DNA of 64,000 nt from Halomonas sp. (GTDB lineage: Bacteria > Pseudomonadota > Gammaproteobacteria > Pseudomonadales > Halomonadaceae), in contig JAGYKP010000081.1 in NCBI GenBank assembly GCA_018401555.1, positions 124,001 through 188,000 on the forward strand, given 5' to 3'. Shown here in pieces: positions 11,775 through 19,833 of this stretch. The position numbers and the translations under genes are program-made. How positions within the stretch are numbered: the stretch's first letter is position 1; every line of letters begins with the position of its first letter. The notes below the pieces were generated by a model. It worked only from the letters and a program-made list of their open reading frames with translations, did not search any database and was not told where the DNA came from.

Positions 11775-12103
11775 GCGGTCTCAAGTTCCAAGCGCAACGC
11801 TATTGAAGGGTGCTCGGGCCACTAACCGATTTCTTGAGCACCTCGGCGTAAACTTCCAGCGGCGTGCGCCAGTCCAATGTCTTGCGCGGCCGCGTGTTCA
11901 GTGAGTCCGCGATCTCGTCGAGTTCTTCCTGGCTGTAGACGGAGAGGTCCGTGCCCTTCGGCAGGTACTGCCGCAACAGCCCGTTGGTATTCTCGTTGGA
12001 GCCCCGCTGCCATGGACTATGCGGGTCAGCGAAGTAGATCGCCGTACCGGTCTTCTGCGTGATTTCGGCATGCTTCACCATCTCCCTGCCCTGGTCGTAG
12101 GCC
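11775..12103 (-). pseudogene. IS30-family transposase, C-terminal remnant
   Basis: About 100 codons remain (stop at 11800), running from YDQGREM through [25 protein letters not shown] to the C-terminus. This is the last part of the IS30 DDE domain, including its final catalytic E. Just past the stop, 11775-11803 reads like an IS30 terminal repeat (CAAGTTCCAAGCGCAAC). The N-terminal two thirds are missing and the break is at the left end of the IS3-type element, so that element, or a rearrangement at it, removed them. Confidence 0.8.
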
Positions 12104-12151
12104 CTATGCGTCAACGTAGTTGTCACCTAAACGGATTGAGAGGTGATCAAC

Positions 12152-12652
12152 ATGCGTTACCCCGCAGAGCGTAAGGAAGCCATCCTCAAGAAGATGGCGC
12201 CGCCCATGAGCATGACCATCCCGGAACTGGCCGAGCAGGAAGGCATCACCGCGACAACCCTCTACAATTGGCGGAAACAGGCCAGAGCACGAGGACAGGT
12301 TTTGCCATCACGTTCGACCCAGCCCGACCAGTGGACCAGCCAGGAGAAGTTCCAGATCGTCCTGGAGACGGCCCCGATGAATGAGGCCGAACTCAGCGCC
12401 TATTGCCGCGAGCGTGGGCTTTATCCCGAGCAGGTGGAGGGCTGGCGGGATGCCTGCATGAACGCCAACGACGATGCGGCAGCGCAGGCCAAGCAGCTTC
12501 GCCAGGCGCGCAAGGCGGAGCAGAAGCGGCTCCGCAAGCTGGAGCGCGAGCTGCACCGCAAGGACAAGGCCCTGGCAGAGACGGCAGCGCTGCTGGCCTT
12601 GTCAAAAAAGGCAGAGGCGATCTGGGGCACGACCAACGACGAGGACGACTGA
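12152..12652 (+). CDS. IS3-family transposase OrfA
   Basis: This is the DNA-binding subunit. An N-terminal helix-turn-helix is seen in MTIPELAEQEGITATTLYNW, and a charged coiled region (AAQAKQLRQARKAEQKRLRKLE) precedes the C-terminus, as in other OrfA proteins with a leucine zipper-like part. The ATG at 12152 follows GAGAGG by 9 bases; a GTG at 12143 is also in frame. An A6G slippery stretch near the end permits fusion to OrfB. Confidence 0.85.
   Translation: MRYPAERKEAILKKMAPPMSMTIPELAEQEGITATTLYNWRKQARARGQVLPSRSTQPDQWTSQEKFQIVLETAPMNEAELSAYCRERGLYPEQVEGWRDACMNANDDAAAQAKQLRQARKAEQKRLRKLERELHRKDKALAETAALLALSKKAEAIWGTTNDEDD
12604..12610 (+). promoter_or_regulatory. Programmed -1 frameshift site (AAAAAAG)
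   Basis: In the orfA frame the heptamer reads A_AAA_AAG, the canonical slippery sequence of IS3-family elements. OrfB lies in the -1 frame relative to orfA, which is the direction this site would give. It would make the OrfAB transposase. Confidence 0.8.
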
Positions 12653-13710
12653 CCAGCCTCCCGGATCGCCAGCGCATCGTGACCCTGGTGCAAAGCGCCC
12701 AGCGTGACGGTGCTCGGCTGGCCAAGGCCTGTCAGGTGATGGGCATCAATGCGCGAACCTACTACCGCTGGGTCGCGGAGGGCAAGGTGACGGCCGACCG
12801 CCGTCCCGATGCCAATCGCCCGGAGCCGGCCAACAAGCTGTCGACCGAGGAGCGAGAGGCTGTTGTGGCGCTGTGCAACGCCCCGGAATACCGTAGCCGC
12901 CCTCCGGCCTTCATCGTGGCCGATCAGGCGGACAAGGGCCGCTACCTGGCCTCTGAGTCGACGATGTATCGAGTGCTGCATGAATACGACCAACAACACC
13001 ACCGGGGCCGACAGCAGGCCCCACAGCGCAAGCGCTCTCCGACGACGCACCAGGCCACGGCGCCGAACCGGCTTTGGTGCTGGGACATTTCGTGGCTTCC
13101 CGGTCCCGCGCGTGGCACCTGGTGGTACCTTTACCTGATCATGGACGTCTTCAGCCGCAAGATCGTTGGGCACGAGGTCTATGAAACCGAGACCGGCGAG
13201 CTGGCCGCCGAGCTGATCCAGAAGGCTTGCTGGCGAGAACACCTCACCGATCGTCACAAGCCTTTGATTTTGCATTCCGATAACGGCAGCCCGATGAAGG
13301 CGGCGACCTTCCTGGAGAAGCTCTACGACCTGGGCATCACCCCGTCGTACAGCCGGCCAAGGGTCAGCAACGACAACGCCTTCGCCGAGTCGGCCTTCAA
13401 GACACTGAAGTACCGGCCGGGATTCCCCGCCGACGGCTTCGCCACGCTGGCCGAGGCGCAAGACTGGGTCCAGCAATTCACCGAGTGGTACAACCATGAG
13501 CACCGGCACAGCGCCCTGCGCTACGTCACGCCGAGCCAGCGTCACAACGGCGAGGCCAAAGGCATTCTGACGCAGCGCCGAGAGGTTTTTGAAGCCGCGA
13601 AGCAGCGCCACCCGGAACGGTGGTCAGGAGACATCCGGAAACTCAGCCTGCCGGATGTAGTGCACCTAAATCCCGAACGGGACTCAGTGCCACAGGCCGC
13701 AGGATTTTAA
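12607..13710 (+). CDS. IS3-family transposase OrfB (DDE integrase domain)
   Basis: This is the catalytic part of the transposase, made as an OrfAB fusion. It has an HTH_21-like region (RPPAFIVADQ, STMYRVLHEY) and an rve integrase core. The core shows the first D in LWCWDISWL, the second in LHSDNGSPMK and the E in NDNAFAESAFKTLKYRPGF. The C-terminus ends in YNHEHRHSALRYVTP. The start of translation is not independent: I place the left edge at the slippery site. The frame is intact in this copy, unlike copy 2. Confidence 0.85.
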   Translation, partial: KGRGDLGHDQRRGRLTSLPDRQRIVTLVQSAQRDGARLAKACQVMGINARTYYRWVAEGKVTADRRPDANRPEPANKLSTEEREAVVALCNAPEYRSRPPAFIVADQADKGRYLASESTMYRVLHEYDQQHHRGRQQAPQRKRSPTTHQATAPNRLWCWDISWLPGPARGTWWYLYLIMDVFSRKIVGHEVYETETGELAAELIQKACWREHLTDRHKPLILHSDNGSPMKAATFLEKLYDLGITPSYSRPRVSNDNAFAESAFKTLKYRPGFPADGFATLAEAQDWVQQFTEWYNHEHRHSALRYVTPSQRHNGEAKGILTQRREVFEAAKQRHPERWSGDIRKLSLPDVVHLNPERDSVPQAAGF

Positions 13711-13749
13711 AGAGCTGAAGTCATTTTATATGGCAACTATGTTGACAGA

Positions 13750-14464
13750 CTCCGTAGAGGGCCAAGGACTGACGCAGGGCCAGCACATGTTCCTCACGGT
13801 AGTGGCCCACCAGCGCCTCGCGAATCGTCGCCTCGCTCGACTTGCAGCGGCGGTCGCGATAGCTGGCCAGCACTGCCGGGTCGCGTTCACCGGCGACGAT
13901 GGCCCGTAGGATTTGCATGCCGGTCTTGCCGGTGATGTCGCTGACGACATGGTGGAGCTGCAGGTTCATCTCCATCAACGCTTTCTGCATGTGCTGGATA
14001 TGCGAGGCGGCATAGGCCAATAGGCGTTCACGATGGCGGACCAGGGCGCGAAGGCTGGCCAGTTCCTGGGTAGGCCGGAAGCTACCACGCAGCAGGCCAT
14101 AGGCATGCAGGCGCTGGAGCCACTGAGCGTCGTTGACATCCGTCTTGCGACCCGGCACGTTCTTGACGTCACGGGCATTGACCAGCAGCGCTTCCAGGCC
14201 ACGCTCTTCCAGGATCTCGAACACCGGAATCCAGTAGATACCGGTGGACTCCATGGCCACGGTGGTGATGCCCTGCTGCACCAGCCAGTCGGCCAGGCGT
14301 TCGAGATCATGGGTGAAACTGTCGAAGCGCCGAACCGGTTCCGAATCGCGGTCCGGCGGAATGGCCACCACATGGAAGCGTGCACCGATATCGATGGCCG
14401 CGGCATCAGGGTGCACAACTTGCAGCTGACTGCGGCGCCGAGGGGGAGAAGACTGGCGAGTCAT
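13750..14464 (-). pseudogene. IS110-family transposase, N-terminal remnant
   Basis: About 238 codons of an IS110 recombinase remain. They show the RuvC-like DEDD domain: AAIDIGARFHVVAIPPD, VAMESTGIYWIPVFEIL, and LLVNARDVKNVPGRKTDVNDAQWLQ. The C-terminal Tnp_20 domain with its catalytic serine is gone, replaced at 13750 by the end of the IS3-type element. I prefer the ATG at 14464, 8 bases after a GGAG, over the upstream GTG at 14473. The remnant cannot encode an active enzyme. Confidence 0.85.
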
Positions 14465-14959
14465 GGCACGCACTCCTCAAGAGCCCTGAACGAGAGGGCC
14501 AGAGGAGGCGGCGCTGAACGGGTCTACCTTCCTAACCGGGATCACCCGAGACGGATGTCGCCACTGTCAAGTCCAGCACGCCGCCCGAGCCACGTTTTTT
14601 CCCGGGGACGAACCTCCAAAAGGCGGTCGGCTGCACCTCTGGCTCCCAAGCTGAATATAGGCAGCCGCCGAGTTTCTGTCCCGACAAGCGGGTGCCAACC
14701 CTAAACAGTTTTTAGGAATTTATCCGGGAGTAAGCTGATGAACATTAGGGTATATAACTAGGCCGCGATGGTATAGAAGGTTCGTACAGAGATCTAGGCA
14801 GCGTCATCCTGCGCCGGGTACAGTGAGATTGACTATAGACGACTGTGCCGGCACAGCTGCCGGTCAGCCCAGAGGCCTTTGAAGCTTATATAATCACTTA
14901 GATCGGTGTCCACCAAGGCGGGTAAGATCAGCATGCTCTTCCTTAGTGTGTTGTGGGCG
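14465..14959. other. Non-coding stretch: IS110 left end and unassigned DNA
   Basis: No supported gene. The first ~240 bases, upstream of the IS110 frame, are GC-rich and likely belong to the IS110 left end, where IS110-group elements carry their non-coding (bridge) RNA. I see several short inverted repeats but cannot set the RNA's limits. From about 14,705 the DNA becomes AT-richer and shows nothing recognisable up to the GT90 gene. Confidence 0.5.
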
Positions 14960-15937
14960 TTATATAGAGTATGCTGATTGGGAGAGATAGCGCTCAAATA
15001 CTAGTAGAGAAATCAATCTCTCACGTCGGTGATCATAGAATTTTTTAATGTAGTTGTTGGCATTGTTGATGATGCTTAGGGCCTCTTCAGGGTGTGCCCG
15101 ATAGTAGTCAATCTTTTCTTCAAGGTCAGATAAGTCATTGCTGACTTCTACGTAGTGATGTCCGGGAGTAAGGGTGCCCTCCATGAACCAGGTTTCATAA
15201 ACCGGTCGCTTCATGAAACAAAGCGAGTTAGACGCCATGATCCACTTCAAATTGGTGGCGACATCGTTTCCTTCAATGCTGAAGATGAACTTGTGCTCAA
15301 GCTGTTTCTCAATGGACATGAACGGCTTGCGATATGAGGCCGTTTCCAGCTTGTTGTCGGTGGCGCCGATATCACATAAGGCCATGTCGTAGCACTGTGC
15401 TAGAAAGTGTTGCCGGTGGGGTTGATGTGCTGCTCCTCGCCATACCAGGAGGTCTTTTTTTTTATCATAAGGATATGGGTCGTTAACCGTGTAGAAATGT
15501 CGGACGCTGTCAAGTTTAAGCAGTACTGAGTTGCTGTTATTTCCGCGGATTGGTCTGCTTTTTACGAACGTGGGTTCGTTGGGTACAAGAGAATTGTCTC
15601 CAAAGCGGTATTGATATTCACTGCTTTCGGGAAAGTACCTTGCAACTTGATAAAAGTCGAGGTGGTAGGTGGATTTAGTTGAGCGCACCTTGAAGTCTCG
15701 GTTGCGTACAGCTGCGCTGGAAAGCTCTGCCGGGGTATCAAGCTTGTTATAATAAGCTACCCGTTCCATGATAGCTTCCTGCTCGGCTGAGGGAAGGGTG
15801 TCAAATTCGTCCAACAGAGGTTTTAGCCGACGCCGGAAAAAACTCCTAGGGACTAAAGAGCCAAGAAGACCTGTGGTATAGAACATGAACTTGTGCGCAC
15901 GGTAGGCGTTTTTTCCGCTCTTCATGGGCGATGGCAC
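14960..15937 (-). CDS. Glycosyltransferase family 90 (CAP10-type) protein
   Basis: This CAP10/KDEL-motif-type glycosyltransferase probably adds a sugar (often xylose or glucose) to LPS or capsule. Family features are LVWRGAAHQPHR (about residue 165) and, near the C-terminus, the block from FSIEGNDVATNLKWIMASNS to YETWFMEGTLTPGHHYVEV. It is 325 residues from a GTG directly after the upstream gene's stop; an ATG at 15925 is an alternative. Base composition is intermediate. It is cotranscribed with the GT4 gene upstream. Confidence 0.82.
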   Translation of the reverse strand: MPSPMKSGKNAYRAHKFMFYTTGLLGSLVPRSFFRRRLKPLLDEFDTLPSAEQEAIMERVAYYNKLDTPAELSSAAVRNRDFKVRSTKSTYHLDFYQVARYFPESSEYQYRFGDNSLVPNEPTFVKSRPIRGNNSNSVLLKLDSVRHFYTVNDPYPYDKKKDLLVWRGAAHQPHRQHFLAQCYDMALCDIGATDNKLETASYRKPFMSIEKQLEHKFIFSIEGNDVATNLKWIMASNSLCFMKRPVYETWFMEGTLTPGHHYVEVSNDLSDLEEKIDYYRAHPEEALSIINNANNYIKKFYDHRRERLISLLVFERYLSQSAYSI

Positions 15938-16981
15938 CTAATCAATACGGTGTTGGGTAAGCGAGGAGTAAAGGGCCATGTAGGAGTTGGCCATGGCCTC
16001 TGGTGTGTATCCAGCCAAGTATTCAGTGGCATTATGCGCAAGCGCCTGGCGTAATGCTGTGTCGCGCAATCGCACAAGCTGTCGGGCGAGAGCCTCACCG
16101 TCACCGGGCGGAAACAATAGCCCCGTTTCGCCGTGGTGGACAATATCAGGGATGCCTCCCGTCTGGCTGGCTACCACAGGCACTCCGGCAAGCATGGCAT
16201 CCAGCAACACTGACCCCAGCCCTTCATTGCGTGAAGGAAAAGCAAATACGTCAAGAGCTGGGAGGTAATGCCCGATATCGGGTTGGAAGCCAGCCCAGAT
16301 GACGTTGTGCAAAGTCTTGCTTTCCTGCTTCAGTGCGGCTTCATCCTCTCCCTTGCCGAAAAACACGAACAGCATATCGGGTTGCGAGTGCTGTAACCGA
16401 CGGGCGGCATCGAGTAGCACGCGCTGCCCCTTGTGCCGGTCCACCAGAGCACCAGCGTGTCCAACCAGAAAACGCCCGGGATAGCGTCCGCGGAAAGCGC
16501 GTGCCATTTCGGGGGCCGGTGTTAACGGAGTAAACGCGCTGGGAATCTGCACCACTGGATGCGGGGTTAGTTGCTGTATGTTCGCGGCGATGACCCGGGA
16601 TAGCGCCACGCAGCGGTAAGCATCCCGGTAAAACATCCGATTGCTGAGTTTACGTTTGACTGGTGTATCCACTCGCCTGGTAATGAGGTAAGGGGTGCCC
16701 GTCAGTCTGCGATGCAGCCAAGCCCAATGTACCGCCTTCGCGTCGTGGGCATGGACCAAGGTGGCTCGCTTCGCCTGCCAATGCCCAGCCAACTGATGGC
16801 GAGCGCTGACAAATCGCACCCCGGGCGTTGTGGCCAGTTCTGTGCGCAGGGGCGAGTCTGGCCGGCACACTAGCGTCTGGAATGATATCTCTGCCCTGTC
16901 GGCCAGCGCCTGGATCAGCAGCACCGTTTGCCGCTCGCCGCCGCGAAACCCTCGGGCCAGATTGGCGTGGATGATGTGCAA
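15938..16981 (-). CDS. Glycosyltransferase family 4 protein
   Basis: This GT-B fold glycosyltransferase uses a nucleotide sugar in the cytoplasm, probably for LPS core or O-antigen. The N-terminal donor site HANLARGFRGGERQ opens the protein. VHAHDAKAVHW and RRVDTPVK lie in the first domain. The GT4 signature FAFPSRNEGLGSVLLDAMLAGVPVVAS (about 250-276) carries the E-x7-E pattern. It is 347 residues and intact. It overlaps nothing but abuts the GT90 gene. Upstream, 78 bases separate it from the divergent GT2 gene. Confidence 0.85.
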   Translation of the reverse strand: MHIIHANLARGFRGGERQTVLLIQALADRAEISFQTLVCRPDSPLRTELATTPGVRFVSARHQLAGHWQAKRATLVHAHDAKAVHWAWLHRRLTGTPYLITRRVDTPVKRKLSNRMFYRDAYRCVALSRVIAANIQQLTPHPVVQIPSAFTPLTPAPEMARAFRGRYPGRFLVGHAGALVDRHKGQRVLLDAARRLQHSQPDMLFVFFGKGEDEAALKQESKTLHNVIWAGFQPDIGHYLPALDVFAFPSRNEGLGSVLLDAMLAGVPVVASQTGGIPDIVHHGETGLLFPPGDGEALARQLVRLRDTALRQALAHNATEYLAGYTPEAMANSYMALYSSLTQHRID

Positions 16982-17059
16982 GGCCGCCTCGTAGAAAATT
17001 TGTGGGGATAATGGCGGCTATAGTAGCATTCGCAGTCTATTCTGGCAGGACGGTTTTGC

Positions 17060-17810
17060 ATGCTCTCTGAGCTGAGTGCCGTGATCATTACCCGCAACGC
17101 GGCGGCAACCCTAGCCCGCACCCTCGATTCGCTCGAGGCCCTGGGAGAAGTGGTAGTTTACGACAACGGCTCCACCGATGAGACTCTCGAGATTGCTCGT
17201 CGTTACGCTAACGTATCACTTCACCAGGGTGAGTTTTTTGGCTTTGGCCCGACCAAGCGCCATGCGGTATCGCTTGCCCGCAATGACTGGGTTCTATCGC
17301 TGGACGCCGATGAGGCGCCTACCATTCGCTGGCTTGAGTCGCTGGCCGGCTGGCTGCCCACTGCTGGTCCCGATCAGGTGGTCGAGGTGCTGCGTGAAAA
17401 CTGGCTGCTGGGGGAAGCCGGTACGCCACTCTGGCTGGGGCAATGACTGGCTGGTACGTGTGTTCCATCGTCGCCGTCACAACTTCAATGATGCCATGGT
17501 GCACGAGTCGATAGCAGTTAAGCGGACTACTCAGGTCGTTCGCCTGGACGGATGCCTCGAACATTTGGCGGTTACCGAACTTGGCCAATTTCTGGACAAG
17601 ATTAATAATTATTCTGGTATTCGTGCACGTTCGGACAAGTTGCGAGTCTACCCCTCGGGGGTTATCGTGTTGAAATCTGCTTTCGCTTTCTTTCGTACCT
17701 ACTTCTTGCAACGTGGCTTTCTCGACGGGTGGCGCGGGTTGGTCATTTCTGTTGCAAATTCCAACGGGGTGTTCTGGAAATACATGAAACGCCGCGTTCG
17801 CGATATATGA
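17060..17810 (+). CDS. Glycosyltransferase family 2, WaaE/KdtX-like (frameshifted)
   Basis: This cytoplasmic GT-A fold enzyme resembles LPS-core beta-1,4-glucosyltransferases. The first part shows LSAVIITRNAAATLARTLDSL, VVYDNGSTDET and the catalytic DADEAP. The second part (GNDWLVRVFHRR to FFRTYFLQRGFLDGWRGLVI) is the typical WaaE tail, but it lies in another frame. The frames cross at about 17415-17440. Restoring one base gives a normal protein of about 250 residues. I cannot tell whether the shift is real or an error. The gene is divergent from the GT4 gene and lies at the centre of the LPS cluster. Confidence 0.78.
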
Positions 17811-18131
17811 ATTATCCTTGGCCGTTTTATGCTTATCCCTGGTTCAGTTATCCGATTATATGCTTTGATATCAGTGTGAATTGGTGCTGGATTACTCGTG
17901 CCGCTGAGCCTTATTATTGGCCTCGTTTTTTTTCGGGAAGGCTTCTTGGTTTCATCCATCCTGCTGGTGTTGATGCGAGGTCCATGTGAAACCAAGACTT
18001 ACCTTGGCTAGTCTCAACCACATAGTACCTGATTTTGGCTGGCGGCCGAAGAAGGAGGAGTTTCAGCGGTACCACAGAATCCTGTCCGCTCCCTCAGACG
18101 TGCCAGTACTCGCAACCATGAGGATAGCCTG
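17811..18131. other. Gap with hydrophobic and short open frames, possible gene remnant
   Basis: No gene of normal size. Fragments in different frames encode hydrophobic stretches (LGRFMLIPGSVIRLYALISV at about 17820-17875, then PLSLIIGLVFFREGFLV at about 17900-17950). A 49-codon frame (GTG 17986 to TGA 18135) overlaps the start of the next GT4 gene by three bases. This could be a decayed membrane-protein gene or a frameshifted one, but no family is recognised. Confidence 0.35.
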
Positions 18132-19289
18132 GTGAAAATAGCCCTGGTACACATGCGTCATGCCGCCTCAGGCGGCACTGAGCGCTTCCTGAATGAACTG
18201 TCGCGATACCTGGCCGAGCGTGGTGAAGACGTTACGATTATCTGTCGCTCCCATGTGTCGCCTGCACATCCGGCTATTCGTTTTGTGCGTCTGCGGCCAT
18301 TCAGTATTGGCAAGGCCTTGCGCATGTGGCGCTTTGCTAAAGCAGTGGAGAAGCACGTAAAGTCAGCCGACTATGACCTGGTCTATGGGCTGGGCAAGAC
18401 TTGGACTCATGATCTGCTGCGTATTGGCGGAGGTACTGTCCACCATCATTTGGCATCGATGTCCAAGCGCCAGCGGCGGCTAAAGGACAAGGTCGCTGCG
18501 CAGATTGAAGCCCGGGCCATGGCACCCGGTGCCTATTACCATGTAGTTTCGAACTCCTGGCAAAGCGATCGTGAGATTGCCGAAGCGTATAATGTGCCAG
18601 CTGAGCAGCGTTCGGTGATCCATAACTTTGTCGATACCCATCGCTTTGACCGGAAACGTCTTAGTGATGATGCGAGCGCCCTTGCTCGGGAATTAGGATT
18701 GGATGGGCAAGCCCCGGTCTTTCTGTTTCTGGGCACTGGTTACCGTCGCAAGGGGCTGGAGCCAACTCTGGAAGCCTTCTCCAGGCTCGACCAGGAAGCC
18801 ATCTTGTTGGTAGTCGGTCGTGATTCCCGACAAGTGGAGTATCAGGAACTTGCCCACCGTCTGGGAATCGCGGAAAAGTGTCATTTTTTGGGTGAGCAGC
18901 CCTCTCCAGAGCTCTTCTTTGCCCTGGCCGACTGCTACGTTTTGCCGGCATATTATGAGCCGTTCGGCTTTACCGTACTTGAGGCGCTGGCGAGCGGTAC
19001 GCCAATCATTACCACCGCCAGCTGCGGTGCCAAAGAGGTAGTAACGCCGGAGGTGGCAACAGTTATCGACCGGGCAGACAATATTGAGGCATTGGTCTGT
19101 GCGATGAGGGCCTGGGCTTGCCGTAAAGACGATGCGTCGCTACGGGTACGTTGCCGCGAGTTGGCGTTGACTCTTGATGTAGAGGAAATTCTGGCCCAGA
19201 ACTACAGGTGTATTCTTGACGTATATCAGCAAAAAAGGCGGCTCGATGCCGGACGTAAGGAACTGGAAGATCATCGGTCGGGGGGATGA
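18132..19289 (+). CDS. Glycosyltransferase family 4 protein (WaaG-like)
   Basis: This GT-B fold enzyme resembles LPS core glucosyltransferase WaaG. The N-terminus MKIALVHMRHAASGGTERFLNEL holds the acceptor-side GG-TE motif. NFVDTHRF and FLFLGTGYRRKG sit between the domains. The donor motif LPAYYEPFGFTVLEALASGTPIITT (about residues 273-297) has the E-x7-E glutamates. It is 385 residues and intact, starting from a GTG. Its end overlaps the next gene by about 44 bases. WaaG orthology is likely but not proven; the cluster has several GT4 enzymes. Confidence 0.85.
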   Translation: MKIALVHMRHAASGGTERFLNELSRYLAERGEDVTIICRSHVSPAHPAIRFVRLRPFSIGKALRMWRFAKAVEKHVKSADYDLVYGLGKTWTHDLLRIGGGTVHHHLASMSKRQRRLKDKVAAQIEARAMAPGAYYHVVSNSWQSDREIAEAYNVPAEQRSVIHNFVDTHRFDRKRLSDDASALARELGLDGQAPVFLFLGTGYRRKGLEPTLEAFSRLDQEAILLVVGRDSRQVEYQELAHRLGIAEKCHFLGEQPSPELFFALADCYVLPAYYEPFGFTVLEALASGTPIITTASCGAKEVVTPEVATVIDRADNIEALVCAMRAWACRKDDASLRVRCRELALTLDVEEILAQNYRCILDVYQQKRRLDAGRKELEDHRSGG

Positions 19290-19833
19290 ACGTATCTGCT
19301 ACCAGCACCCGGATGATCGCGAACGCTGTATCAAGTTGAGCCGGCGAGAAAAGGCCAAGCAGACTCGTCGCGAACTGCGCTATTTTCGCTATTTGCGGCA
19401 GCGACGGGTGCCATTCACGCTCATTCCCGAGTTCTTCGGAGTGGTGGACAATGAAGATTTGATCGGTATCGAGCAGCAATTGGTGCTTGATGATCAGGGC
19501 AATCTTCCGCCCAATGTGGCCGAGTATCTGACCAAACCGCTCACGCCGCAGCAGATCAACCACTTCTGGGCAGGCCTCTGCGCACTCAAGGCCTACTTGC
19601 TGGCCTATAACGTGGTGCCTTGCGATTTGGTGATGAGCAACCTGCTGGTGATCGAGCGACCTGACGCCACCACCGTCATACTGATCGATGGTCTGGGTTC
19701 CTCGGAATTTATCCCATTGCCGGACTATGTACCCTGGCTTGGACGGCGCAAGATCCGGCGCAAGTGGGCCAGGTTCATGGAGAAAACGGTCAAGCCGCGC
19801 TTTATGTCCACCCAAGAACGTCAGCTGCCATAG
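19246..19833 (+). CDS. YrbL-family kinase-fold protein
   Basis: This belongs to the YrbL (PhoP-regulated) family of kinase-fold proteins often found in LPS core loci. It starts MPDVRNWKIIGRGDERICYQHP and keeps RCIKLSRRE (candidate ATP-binding lysine) and CDLVMSNLLV (candidate catalytic loop D-x4-N). A longer frame opens at 19216, but the ATG at 19246 gives the family-like start. At 195 residues it is of usual size. It overlaps the end of the GT4 gene upstream and, tail to tail, 13 bases of kdkA. A role as an LPS-core sugar kinase is inferred from fold and neighbours. Confidence 0.75.
   Translation: MPDVRNWKIIGRGDERICYQHPDDRERCIKLSRREKAKQTRRELRYFRYLRQRRVPFTLIPEFFGVVDNEDLIGIEQQLVLDDQGNLPPNVAEYLTKPLTPQQINHFWAGLCALKAYLLAYNVVPCDLVMSNLLVIERPDATTVILIDGLGSSEFIPLPDYVPWLGRRKIRRKWARFMEKTVKPRFMSTQERQLP

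Larger units (their letters stand above)
12104..13752 (+). mobile_element. IS3-family insertion sequence, copy 1
   Basis: The element has two overlapping transposase frames and imperfect terminal inverted repeats: left TGCGTCAACGTAGTTGTCA, right (complement) TCTGTCAACATAGTTGCCA. The edges are set by where this copy and the second copy (28684-30331) stop matching, so they are approximate to a few bases. No target duplication is visible. The left flank is an IS30 remnant and the right flank an IS110 remnant, so this is not a simple insertion into one gene. Confidence 0.85.
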
